This document shows positions 37,470 through 47,899 of a DNA stretch of 64,000 bases, one piece after another. Both the position numbers and the translations under genes were made by a program. Every line of letters begins with the position of its first letter. Within the stretch, counting starts at the first letter, position 1. The notes under the pieces were generated by a model, which saw nothing but the letters and a program-made list of their open reading frames with translations, searched no databases and was not told where the DNA came from. The DNA is from Watersipora subatra (taxonomy: Eukaryota; Bryozoa; Gymnolaemata; Cheilostomatida; Watersiporidae), in NCBI RefSeq assembly GCF_963576615.1, contig NC_088711.1, forward strand, positions 34,088,121 to 34,152,120, in the 5' to 3' direction.

Positions 37470-37645
37470 CTTCATTTGAATGTCACCTCTATTTGAGCGC
37501 CCCCGTGGAGGAAGGGTAGAAAAATAGAGTGCCACCCTTTATTTGAACGCCTCTTCTATTTAAATGCGTCTTCTATTTGAGTGCCACCTTTATTTGAATG
37601 CCACTTTTATTTGAATGCCACTTTTATTTGAACGTCATTTTAGCT
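37470..37645. repeat. Degenerate ~20-bp repeat
   Basis: Repeated tttatttgaatgccac units with variations. Likely part of a transposon end followed by the pyrimidine-rich array. Confidence 0.55.
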
Positions 37646-37726
37646 TTTGTCTTAGAAAGATTTTAGCTGGTCGTTATAAGCATATAGAAACCATTAAAGA
37701 TGACACTATACTGCACCATACCTTAT

Positions 37727-38238
37727 CTAATCCTCCCGTTCTTTTACCTACCCTCCCGTTCTTTTACCTACCCCCCCTCCCGTTCTTTCACCTACCCTCT
37801 CATTCTTTTACCTACCCTCTCGTTCTTTTAACTTACCCTGCCGTTCTTTTACCCACCCTCCCGTTTTTTACCTACCCCCCGTTCTTTTACCTACCCCCGT
37901 TCTTTTACCTACCCTCCCGTACTTGTGCCTGCCCTCCCGTTCTTTTACCTACCTCCTCGTTCTTTTACCTACCCTCTCATTATTTTACCTACCCTCTCGT
38001 ACTTTTACATACCCCCTGATCTTTTACCTACCCTCCCATACTTTTGCCTACCCTCCCGTTCTTTTACCTACCCTCCCGTTCTTTTACCCACCCTCTCGTT
38101 CTTTTACCTACCCTCCCGTACTTTTACCTACCATCCCGTTCTTTTACCTACCCTCCCGTTCTTTTACTTACCCTCCCGTTCTTTTACCTACCCTCTCGTT
38201 CTTTTACCTACCTTCCCGTTCTTTTATTTACCCTCTCA
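37727..38238. repeat. 20-bp pyrimidine-rich tandem array, about 25 copies
   Basis: Units of cttttacctaccctcccgtt. Extreme strand asymmetry makes all three plus-strand frames open, so the long open frames here are not genes. Confidence 0.9.
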
Positions 38239-38289
38239 GCCTTACAAAATTAAAATAATATAATTACAAAAGTTAATTTACAAAAATTA

Positions 38290-38715
38290 CCGTAGTATGT
38301 AATATTATTAATACGTGTAGTATGTATTACTAGCAGAAGGAAAAAATTCTTAGTTATTTTGCAAAAAAATTTGATCTCAGCTTAATTATAGCAGATTTTA
38401 TGGCCAATAAACTGAATGCATGTTTACCATTATTGCGAAAACATAGTTCCGAGAAAACTGGTGTTAAAGTTTGAGAAATGTAAACCAATGCACAATTTTG
38501 TTTACATTTCAAAACGTCATAGCAACCAATATCAAGAAGTTGCGATATTTACCTAGATTTCTGTATTTATATCCAAAAAATTATGCTGAATTTAAAAATC
38601 AATTACAATTGAATTTTTTACAAAAAAATTGAATCAATTCTTTGTAAAATAACTGATAATTTTCTCCTTTTGCTAGTAATACATACTATTAATAATATTA
38701 CTTACTACAGTAATT
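38290..38715. mobile_element. MITE with ~75-bp inverted ends
   Basis: The left end (gtagtatgtaatattattaat, then gtatgtattactagcagaagg) is inverted at the right end (about 38640-38715: ccttttgctagtaatacata, then ttaataatattac). The interior is AT-rich without coding sequence. A partial second copy lies at 39180-39465. Confidence 0.6.
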
Positions 38716-39179
38716 AGGTCATCGAGTTAACTTATTTCATAGCGGCCTTTGTATCAGCTAAGTTCTCAGTTGCTACCCACCCCGGAAACTAGCTACTAAA
38801 CAAAATAAGCACGCCGCTATCTTTGAAAAGAATACGTTCGGGTAGCCTACATGGCGCAACCAACTGCATCCCAAAAAGTCATGTACAGTCAACGTTATCA
38901 AGATTAACATTAAATTATCAATATAGTTAAATTTTTTGATAGGCTTTCGGCACAAGGGTTTGGGTTTGGCGTCGATGGATACTTTTCGGGAGTTGTGTGC
39001 ACATATGCATTTATCATAAAGGATCATGGGTCATAGGATCATAAATCTAATTTACTATCTAAAAATGCCAAATAAAATTTTTAGCAAATTTTATAGCTAG
39101 GTGGAATGATAAAAATTATTATTATAAGTAAATGTATATTCATTAAAATTCATTATAATAGCATATAATACAAATAATA

Positions 39180-39465
39180 ACATAATATTAAGCAAAAGGA
39201 GAAAATTCTCAGTTATTTCGCAAAAAAATTTGATCCCAGCGTAATTACAGCAGATTTTATGGTCAATAAACTGAATGCATGTTTACCATTAGTGCGAAAA
39301 CATAGTTCTGAGAAAACTGGTGTTAAAGTTTGAAAAACGAAAACCAATGCACAATTTTGTTTACATTTCAAAACGTCCTAGCAACCAATATCAAGAAGTT
39401 GGGATATTTATCTAGATTTCTGTATTTATATCAAAAAAATTATGCTGAATTTAAAAATCTAAAGA
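39180..39465. repeat. Truncated second copy of the 38.3-kb MITE
   Basis: Closely matches 38334-38605 (aaaaaaatttgat-ccagc, gcagattttatgg-caataaactg, gagaaaactggtgttaaag, aatatcaagaagtt) but stops before the right inverted end. It is followed by a ttttagctggtcgt block also present at 37662. Confidence 0.6.
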
Positions 39466-39754
39466 GATTTTAGCTGGTCGTCATAGAAATAGCTGTACAT
39501 GTATAAAAAAAATCGAGGCCTATTACCTAATTTTGTAGATATTAAAAACGGCTTGGCAGTACCGCGATATTGGGCACAGCCGTAGTGTCATCAACAAAAT
39601 CTTTAAAAAATTAATGACAGTAACATATTACACACCATCGGCCACTATATACTTTGATCTTGTAAATTCGAATGATTATTCTTATGATTAAATCTTATAA
39701 TAATCTTATAAAATTGAATAATTATTCAGATTACTTTTCAGTACTTAAAATTAA

Positions 39755-39980
39755 TACACAGAAACCTTCGGCAATTGGACAATGCCATAGACTGGTGAAA
39801 TGTGCACGTTTTTCTCGTGAAATGCGCACGACTTTATCATTCTACTATCTGTCACACGGCTTTACCGGCGTTTTGTTGGCCGGTCTTAATTTTGATTAAA
39901 AAAGGCTTGTCAGGTTTTAATGGCGATTTTAGGCAAAATTATTCTTTCTAGTTATGTATAATCTGATCAGATGATTATAT
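39755..39980. repeat. Dispersed repeat family, copy 3 (5' half)
   Basis: Holds the aaaccttcggcaattggac to gttatgtataatctgatc portion. A separate 3' portion of the same family is at 38926-39030. Confidence 0.55.
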
Positions 39981-40689
39981 TATATAATATATAATATAAC
40001 AATATAATCTTCATTATAATTCATAATGAATTCCTAATAACTTATATTATTATTATAATAAATAATTCTTAAATAATATAAATTTACTAGAATATAAAAT
40101 TTACTAGAATATAAGAATATATTGAATACATTCTTATTGATACCGCTTGATGATAAAACTGAGCCTCTTGATGAGTTTATGCCTGCACTTGCGCCAAGAA
40201 TTGTCTATATAGGTCACAGCTGACTTGATTTGATCAAGACTTACTAGTTTGATGTTGTTACTTACTATTACAACTGATGTGTTTCAAAAGTCACATGATG
40301 AAATGCGGAGGTGTAAGTGAGTTGTGGTATGTGAAAATTCTGCACCAGTTGTATACCAGCAGTGCTATTCATCACTGTAAATCAATCCTTACTAGATCAG
40401 TCAAACCAAAGGCGTTCTCGTAGCTTACCACCCAGAGTGAGAGTATAAGTTCATTCCATTCAATGGTACCCACACAAAAACTGAGTTAATTTTTGTTCTT
40501 GGCGTTGAGAGAGAAAAGTGAATCAGTTCTCAAAATTTACATAATCTGCAGCGAAATTGCATTTTTTTATAAACAACTGCTCAATCATGAACTGAAGCTT
40601 GGAAGACAGAGTACCAAATATCAACAAAGCTACTTCCTTGTTTTGATCAGAGCCGTATAGTTTTACAGAGTTCTGCGACCAACGGAAGC

Positions 40690-41100
40690 GTATACGGGAG
40701 CTCACTCGTTTCTAAACAAACAGGCCGTGCCAACTATTTTTATATACCGGTAAGTTATAATGGAGAGGCTGCAACATTAACCAACAAAAATTACTCTCAT
40801 TGGCAGTTGCTTTAAAGTTGATTGTTGTATCATACACCATTTGAAAGAGGACAAAATTTCCTACAAGAAACTACAAATTTTTTTTAAATAAATTAAATCC
40901 AAAAAAGTGAGATGTTGAGAGTGAGGTAAGAATATTCCATTAGAGATCGGTATGTCGATCGGGTTTGTTTGGAAACAAGCGTTTTCGTTTCCGGCTTTTT
41001 GATGCGGAAATTTGAAGCTATACGGCTTTGGTTTTGATAATATCATATAACGCAGCACAATTGCGCTTTCTTGACTTCTCTCACAAGAGTTTTTGGGGAT
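40690..41100. repeat. Dispersed AT-rich repeat with inverted-looking ends
   Basis: cgtttctaaacaaacaggccg near the left and cgggtttgtttggaaac near the right look inverted. Part of the body (acaccattt-aaag, then ctacaag) also resembles 36745-36905 upstream of the TRAFD1-like gene. Weakly supported. Confidence 0.35.
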
Positions 41101-41224
41101 CTAATTTCCTCTCGTGCACGGCTTTATGGACGTTTTAAAGAAATGTTCTTGTCATAAAGGGGCATTTGTAGTTTGGTCCTAGCTTGTACATAAGTTGTAA
41201 AAAAATTTGGTTAATGTTCTAGAT

Positions 41225-41790
41225 AATTTAATGAAACCTTCGGCAATTGGACAAAAAGCATAGGCTGATAAACTGTGTACCACATTTTCATACGGTCTAC
41301 GTTTATTGAGAAACCTTCGACAACTAGACAATGCCATAGACTGGTGAAATGTGCATGTTTAATTCTCGTGAAATGCGCTCGACTTTATGGTTCTACTATC
41401 TGTTGCACGGCTTTATGGGAGTTTTGTTGGCTGGTCTTAATTTTGATTAAAAACACATATCAGGTTTAAATGGCAATTTTAGGCCAAATTAATATTTCTA
41501 GTTATGTATAGTTTGATCTGATGGGTAAGTTTTAGGATATTGTCGACACTTTTCAAGGACTTGGTAACATATTTAAATAAGTTTATATGTGTTTTGTATC
41601 ATTATTATACTTAAACAACTCCACAGAAAAATGGTTAAATTTTTTGATAGGATTTCGGTACAAGGGTTTGGGTTTGGCGTCGATGTATACTTTTCGGGAG
41701 TTGTGTGCACATATGCATTTATCATAAAACTCCCAAACACTCGCTTCGCTCGTGTTTGGTCGTAGGATCATAAATCTAATTTACTAGCTA
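41225..41790. repeat. Dispersed repeat family, copy 2 (most complete)
   Basis: Contains all blocks of the family, from gaaaccttcggcaattgg to the terminal hairpin-like caaacactcgcttcgctcg followed by tgtttggtcg. Confidence 0.6.
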
Positions 41791-41812
41791 AAAAGCCAAA
41801 GAAATTATTACT

Positions 41813-41895
41813 AGAAATTCCCCTGTCATACAGCCCACGACCGAAGTGATATTGGAAAAAAGAAAGGGTACTGATGGTTGAGAAATGCAATATTA
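41813..41895 (+). mobile_element. Helitron 5'-end fragment
   Basis: Begins tagaaattcccctgtcatac and continues through a cagcccacgacc block and gggtactg, matching the first ~80 bp of the element at 45510. The rest diverges and no matching 3' hairpin was found within the next kilobase. Confidence 0.45.
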
Positions 41896-42599
41896 GCAGT
41901 CAAATGGCACTGCAGCGCAATAGGATAACTGCAATGGTAGCTGTAATGTACTGGGTGTGGGTGTTATTATATACAACAAACAGCAATAATGAAAGGAAAA
42001 GATTATATATTTATATTTTTCCCCCTGCAATAGGAGAAATGCAATATTGGCCAATATTAGAAGTAAAATGCACTGATATTATTAGAATAACTAATATTAT
42101 TAATATAGTAATAATAGAAAACCAATGCACAATTCTGTTTACATTTCAAAACTTCATAGCTAACAATATCAAGAAGTTGTGATATTTATATAGATTTTTA
42201 GAAAATCTTTAGCAAATTTTTAGAAAATTATTATTATAGCTGCTACTGTCAGCAGAGTGTGAACCAGTAATAAGAGAAGAAGTCTTTCTCCAAACGATGG
42301 CTGACTCATCTTCCTTAATACAAATAGAGTTCAAGTAAACATAACGTCTATAAAAAGGGCTGCATAGATATTAGTTATGTCGATGAACACATCCTAGCTG
42401 TGATCATAACAGAGCAACAAGATAATAACAGCTACAAGAAAAAAATAATCGATACCGAAATGATTCAAATTATTATCATTGTCTCGGTTATGAAGAGGAA
42501 TGAATTAGGAAAAATAAATATTCCGATAGCGTTGTGACTTTGGTGATGCCTTGGTTTCAAATAATTATATTTTTTGCTGATGGAATGTGAATCATAAGA

Positions 42600-42745
42600 A
42601 TGGTAATAGTAAAAATAAAACATTAATCGTATCTCATGTTAACCACTTAACCAAAAATAAAACATTAATTGTATCTCATGTCAACCTCTTAACCAAAAAT
42701 AAAACATTAATTGTATCTCATGTCAACCACTTAACCAAAAATAAA
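42600..42745. repeat. 42-bp tandem repeat, 3.5 copies
   Basis: Units of aaaaataaaacattaattg followed by tatctcatgtcaaccacttaacc-type sequence. Confidence 0.8.
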
Positions 42746-43892
42746 ATTACTTTGACGCCCCCAGAAAAGACAACTTTTGTAAGATTTTCACTACTGTAGG
42801 TATGAGCGCCTACAACTTTGTAGGCAACTAATATCACTCCGACACCAACCTGTTGAAAGCTAATATAAAGTTTACTTACAATTTGGTAAGTATTGTCAGT
42901 GGTAGAACTGAATGGAATAGTTGTGGTTAGATTCAGCCAGCTAGTGAGCTCCGTATTTAATGATGCGGTGATTGACACATCGTGTCTTATATACTGTATA
43001 CCCTCGTGTGACTGATTCCCTGCCATCTGCTTTTGATTGCGTATTACAATAACTGCAGATGCAAGGACATGTTTATTACGTAATTAGCTGAGATATGAAA
43101 AGATGCGAATGCTAATAGGCTATTTTAGCTGTAGCTTACGTTACGCTACGACATCACTACAGAAGCGCTACACTGTCGCACCGTGCAGTTTCATCAGAGG
43201 GTTTCTTGTCTTCTGTGATGCAATAGAATCTGTTTTGTCTGGAACTAGCTTGCATTAATCGAGTATTATTTCATGCAAGAAATTGAGGAGAAAACAAGGA
43301 AATATGTGCAACATATTTTATGACACATTACAAAGTATTAAATTTTGTATTCCTGAAATTTATACGTATTCCAGTGATTGATGCGCATGCGTTTAAGGCC
43401 TGGTGCGAGTTGCATCAGGTTAACTTTTTGTAAAAAAAGCGGATGTAACTCAGCTGTGCTGAGATGCATAGGGAACAGCTGGTACATGTGCGTGGTCACA
43501 ATTATTTCATGTTGGTGGTCACATTTGTTTCATGTCAATGATCACATTTGTTTCCTGTTGGTCACATTTGTTTTCTGTTGGTGGTCAGATTTGTTGCATG
43601 CCATTCGTGACCCCTCCCCAAAGTTTCTCAAACTCTTCATACTTGGTCTATATTACTCCAACCTTTTAACATAGTAATATATATCATCATTTTGGTAAAC
43701 ATGCAGTTGTTTACACCGTTCAGAGGAAGTGACATAAAACTCGGTCATGCCTACAATTCTGTTTAAAAATAAAAAAGTTTGCAAATCTAAAAACTCTGCA
43801 GCATATAAATTGATGATATAGGTAATTGATAAATCTAAATTCATGCCAACTGTCGAAGTTTGTCTCAGTAAGCAGGCCACACGGTATAAGGT

Positions 43893-43935
43893 AATACCAT
43901 ATATGGTAATACCATATATGGTAATACCATATATG
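43893..43935. repeat. Palindromic microsatellite, left array
   Basis: Three units of taccatatatggtaa, itself a palindrome. About 590 bp left of the orphan PITP exon block. Confidence 0.8.
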
Positions 43936-44517
43936 CAGCGATGTAGTGCTAACCTTTTTTTAACCATAACTGTAAAGTTGAGATAAGTGGATGTAGGCGA
44001 CCAAGAGTCGCAACGCGACTCCACTGCGACGCCACTAAGTGGCGGTTGGAACAGCTAGGGGCGCTGTAAGCCCCCCAGTGAAGTCCGGGGTGAAGCCTCG
44101 CCCAAAGCCTACAGTGCTTTAAAAAATAATGTATATGATATGAGAAATGAGCACATCTGTATTCTGCAGTAATAAATAAGTTGAGAAAATAATAAAAATC
44201 AATGCCTTTGACCTTTGTCCTTCAGTACAAATGCTGACTGCCATTGGTTTGCTGTAATCTTATTATAGCCTTTGTTGAAGACAACCAATTAGGATCACGA
44301 TCTTGTCATGTTACATGACCATTACATCACTATACTGTACTGTATGTTGCTTTTATAGTGAATGGCCATTGAATGTCGACTATAATGACATTAGTGTACT
44401 TGAATCAATGAAATAGAGCTATAATTTACATTGAAAATTGGCAAAGTCTAAAATTTTTTAACCCCAACTATGTTCACGACATAGATGCTTTAACCGCATC
44501 TATGTCATTCAAATAAC

Positions 44518-44848
44518 TTGTGTCGAGGGCAAATAACTTGGCAAATAAGATGTCTTGGCCACATTTACGTGCAGCGGAGGGCTCTAGGAAGTGATACATC
44601 TATGTCATTCAACACTACAGTACTACATAACTGCACTACCATTCATACAATGGATTGGATAGATGCTGCGAAGGCAGCAACACGAAGCATTACGAGAACT
44701 TACAGTCACGACTGTTTTGCAATATGGATATGCATTCCACGCCTCTTCTTTAAATTCTAGAGAGCCCTTGGGCGCCAATAATCGAACCCACTTTAGCACT
44801 TTACTGCAAAAACCCATAATTGCATAAACAACGATGGAGCAACCATTA
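44518..44848. repeat. Segmental duplication containing PITP exon 3
   Basis: About 330 bp nearly identical to intron 2-exon 3-intron 3 of the PITP gene at 58014-58343, same orientation. Differences are a handful of substitutions plus a few small indels near the left edge. Both edges end abruptly in unrelated sequence. Confidence 0.85.
44704..44803 (-). pseudogene. Duplicated copy of PITP exon 3 (orphan exon)
   Basis: This 100-nt stretch matches PITP exon 3 (58195-58294) with two differences: one synonymous (Ala codon) and one changing Pro74 to Leu ([12 protein letters not shown] instead of [12 protein letters not shown]). The tgcag acceptor and the gtaagt donor are both kept, and the reading frame is open. 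Similarity extends into the intron on both sides, roughly 44518-44848 against 58014-58343. No copies of exons 1, 2 or 4 were found nearby. It lies about 5.6 kb downstream of the PITP stop codon on the same strand, so it is most likely an unused duplicate. Inclusion in a read-through transcript cannot be excluded. Confidence 0.85.
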
Positions 44849-44938
44849 TTAAAAAACCTTAATGGAGTAACCTTAAAAAACACGCAAATCTTTTAACCAT
44901 AACTTAGTTAGGGAGAGTTAGGGTAGCCCTAAATCACT

Positions 44939-45060
44939 GCATATATGGTAATACCATATATAGTAATACCATATATAGTATTACCATATATGGTAATACC
45001 ATATATGGTAATACCATATATAGTATTACCATATATGGTAATGCTATATATGGTAATATA
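44939..45060. repeat. Palindromic microsatellite, right array
   Basis: About eight units of taccatatatggtaa and close variants, starting some 90 bp right of the duplicated PITP exon block. Confidence 0.85.
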
Positions 45061-45509
45061 ACATATTCTCTTATTTTATAGCATCTCAATAACACTGTAA
45101 CAATGTAATGCAGCATCTAATAGTCACGGTATTTGTTATGGCATCAGCTGTGACTGCTGAAATAACGATTCTAGCTGGTCTAGAATGGGTGAGGAACTGA
45201 AAGACAGAAAAGGCGATGACAAGGTCTTCCACTTTGAATTGCTTCTCTTGCCAAATCAATAATCAATTATGCATATTGGCCTGTTCTGGTACTACAATTA
45301 TGGGTCTGCCAAAATATTCATGGTATAAAGTATATACGTTATGCACCGCATTCTTTTAGTGTAATAATATTGTATTGTAATAACTCTATGTATAACTCTA
45401 TGTAATAATTCTATGTATACAGTCTGACACACATAGTGGCTCGGATTAAATATACTTAATCACCAGGTACACAGGAGCATTTACACAGAGGGTCAGCTCA
45501 ATGATATCA

Positions 45510-46258
45510 TCTAGAAATTCCCCTGTCATACAGCCCACGACCAAAGTAATAATGGAAAAAAAAGGGTACTGCTGGTTGTTGAAAAAGTAGTTGTCAGCAG
45601 GAATTGACAGAGTATAGTGTAAATGAGAGTTGTTCGAGATGATATAAAATAAATTTGAAGGAGCCCGACTTCAAAAAGGTGCAACTAACAATTTATTTTG
45701 GAAGTAAAGTTGGGTTGAAACCAGGTATATGAGTAATTGGTTAATTGTTGATATTACAGATGTATTTGGGAGTGTAATATAAATCTATGTATATATCTTT
45801 TTCAAAGTTTGTCGCCGTATGTGTATTTGTAGGATTGATTGTCTGGCTATAGATCTTAAAATTTTTGAATAGAGTTTCCGTACTGAAGAAGATTTGATCT
45901 CAGACCCTGTCATTCTCCAGTCTGACACCCTACCAACTAGACTACAGAAATCGAATCACTAGCTAACCAATATAAGTCATTATATGAGAGCAAATGCCTA
46001 ACTGCTTTGCATACGACGCGGGTCATAGCAAAACGTCATGAGAAGCTGTTCGCTCACATTATTAAACGTACTGGCTAATAGCACGCAGGCCAATAGCAAA
46101 AACTCTCACTACTTCTCATTGTTTATAAGACAAAACGCTTTTCTCATTATATGTAGTTTGATAGTTAGAATGGCAAATGTTGTTATATGTTAAATACAAC
46201 TCAATTTTCTGTCCAAAGACTTTTCTATTACCCGGGCAACGCCGGGTAGCACAGCTAG
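45510..46258 (+). mobile_element. Non-autonomous Helitron-like element
   Basis: It starts 5'-TCTAGAAATTCCCCTGTC after a flanking A. It ends with a GC-rich hairpin (cccgggcaacgccggg, 46231-46246), an 8-nt spacer and CTAG-3' (46255-46258) before a flanking T. That is the Helitron layout: 5' TC, subterminal 3' hairpin, CTRR, insertion between A and T. There is no coding capacity. A tRNA-like stretch on the minus strand lies inside at about 45885-45960. The 5' end recurs near 41813. Confidence 0.65.
45885..45960 (-). repeat. tRNA-derived SINE-like segment
   Basis: Read on the minus strand it shows an A-box-like tagtctagttggtag and an anticodon-arm-like region with a degraded B box (ggtctgagatcaaatc). 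It lacks an intact acceptor stem, so it is not a functional tRNA. It sits inside the Helitron-like element. Confidence 0.35.
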
Positions 46259-46497
46259 TCTATATATATTTCTCAAAGTATGTCTGTGTGTAGTATGTCT
46301 GTCTGAATTCCCGCTATAGCTATTATTAAAATAGCCTAGCTGGGCAACAATGCTGACACAATGTCATTGCCTACCTGCATTTGAAGCTTACTAAGTTTGT
46401 GGAATTTTCCATTGGCAATGTGCCAGGCCACTTGGCAATGGCCTGCCACTTGCTGGAGAGTTGCCTGCCAGCAAATGGTAAGCAAATCTCATCACTT

Positions 46498-46553
46498 GTC
46501 ATTGTTTATAAGCTGAGTTTTAATACCCGGGCAACGCCGGGAGGAACAGCTAG
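46498..46553 (+). mobile_element. Second Helitron 3' terminus
   Basis: The same hairpin cccgggcaacgccggg (46525-46540) is followed by aggaacag and CTAG before a T, only about 295 bp downstream of the previous terminus. The sequence before it (cattgtttataag) also matches the first copy. The 5' part is missing or diverged, so this is a truncated copy in the same orientation. Confidence 0.55.
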
Positions 46554-46879
46554 TAGATATATAAAGGTGAAAAAGTTCTATTTTAGAAGTGTAAGTATAG
46601 AAAAATGTTAGGAATGTTGTGAATGGAAAGTATATGGGGAATGTAAAGTTGTATATAAAGTAATAGAAATAGAATAATTTGTATATGATATAGAATAATG
46701 TTGTAAATAGATTTATATGTAGGCCCTATATAAGTATATGTAAAGTATTTTGTATATAAACTAATAACAAAGGAACTATATAATAATAGAAATATAGAAA
46801 AGGAGACATACAAAGTGTTAAGAAAAAGTTCAGTTAGAAAATAATAGAAATAGTTTTGCTAGATAAGTGCAGTGTTCTG

Positions 46880-47095
46880 TTAAAGGTCGCGCAGTCTAGT
46901 CTCCTCGCTTTTACGTTGTAGGATTTGGCCATTGATAGCTAATTGAGTGATGCGCTCCCGAGCGAAGTCGTTAACAAGTAAGTCATTAATGTTTCGAACT
47001 CGAGAGAGGGAAGAGTATACCTGGTAGTTCATATTGGAAAAAGTTCGTTTCCTGTTACAGCGGTAAATTATTGAGAGTTGGTTTGTGTGAGCCAA
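46880..47095 (-). pseudogene. Remnant of Pif1/Helitron-type helicase C-terminus
   Basis: A 71-residue open frame contains NYQVYSSLSRVRNINDLL followed by NDFARERITQLAING and a basic tail with RLRDL. The family pattern for the last helicase motif of Pif1-like and Helitron RepHel helicases is GQxYVALSRVRxxxxL, then a short Phe-containing segment and a charged tail. Here the usual Ala is Ser and the Gly is Tyr. No upstream helicase motifs remain. The 5' part runs into an inverted repeat, so this is a broken transposon fragment, not a gene. The assignment rests on one motif and is moderate. Confidence 0.45.
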
Positions 47096-47272
47096 TGAAT
47101 AGTAACTTCAAGATCTTGAAATTGGATTTTACTGAAGGTGCCCAAATTTTTCAGTTTCTCTAATAATAGGGAAAAGTATAGTTCAGTAAAATCTAATCTC
47201 AAGAACTTAAAGCTACTATTCTCAATATTTTACCATTGTTACAGGAAACAAACTTTTTCCAATATGAACTAT
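47026..47272. repeat. Inverted repeat overlapping the helicase remnant
   Basis: 47026-47150 is inverted at about 47150-47272: tgttacaggaaacaaacttt at 47240 mirrors the helicase-coding strand near 47060, and ttactgaa faces ttcagtaa near the centre. The right arm therefore repeats the CNRKRTFSNMNY-coding stretch in the opposite direction. Confidence 0.6.
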
Positions 47273-47429
47273 GGTCAGATCTAAAAAAGATAACGACTTG
47301 TGAGTTTCTAGCCCGCAGTGTCTAAATCGGTTTGAAAAATGTGTTGGCGATTACCGGTATATGTAATCAGTAGTACCGATACTCTTCCGAGAGAAAGCAA
47401 CAAACGATATTCCAGCGGTAATTTCGGCC

Positions 47430-47870
47430 ATAGACTGGTGAAATGTGCACGTTTTTCTCGTGAAATGGGCACAGTTGTATGGTTCTACTATGTGTCGCAT
47501 GGCTTTATGGGCGTTTTGTTGGCCGGTCTTAATTTTGATTATAAAGGTTTGTCAGGCTTTAATAGCGATTTTAGGCCAAATTAATCTTTCTAGTTATGTA
47601 TAATCCGATCAGATGGGTAAATTTTAGTATATTGTTGACACTTTTCAAAGACTTGGTAATATATTTAAATAGGTTTATATGTGTTTTGTATCATTATTAT
47701 ACTTAAACGACTCTACTACAAAAAAATGGTTCAATTTTTTAATGGGATTGCGGTACAAGGGTTTGGGTACAACCGTTGATGGATACTTTTCGGGAGTCGT
47801 GTGCACATATGCATTTATCATAAAGCTACCAAACACTCGCTTCGCTCGTGTTTGGTCATGGGATAATACA
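47430..47870. repeat. Dispersed repeat family, copy 4
   Basis: Runs from catagactggtgaaatgtgc through ttggccggtcttaattttg and cttttcgggagtcgtgtgc to the caaacactcgcttcgctcg end. Same orientation as the other copies. Confidence 0.55.
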
Positions 47871-47899
47871 GAAAGCTGCTAGAGTAGTTTGGTGGGTAG

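Noticed and set aside
37615-38263. Several overlapping plus-strand open frames of 69-134 residues
   Set aside because: They all read the same 20-bp pyrimidine-rich tandem array, which lacks stops in every frame. No conserved protein sequence is present.
42881-43026. Possible first exon on the minus strand (MAGNQSHEG..., ending at a gtaagt donor)
   Set aside because: No following exon with matching phase or recognisable protein similarity was found. Composition alone does not support a gene.
43990-44110. GC-rich patch with ccccccagtgaagtccgggg
   Set aside because: Resembles a SINE or RNA-like core, but I could not identify A/B boxes, a stable full-length fold or a second copy.
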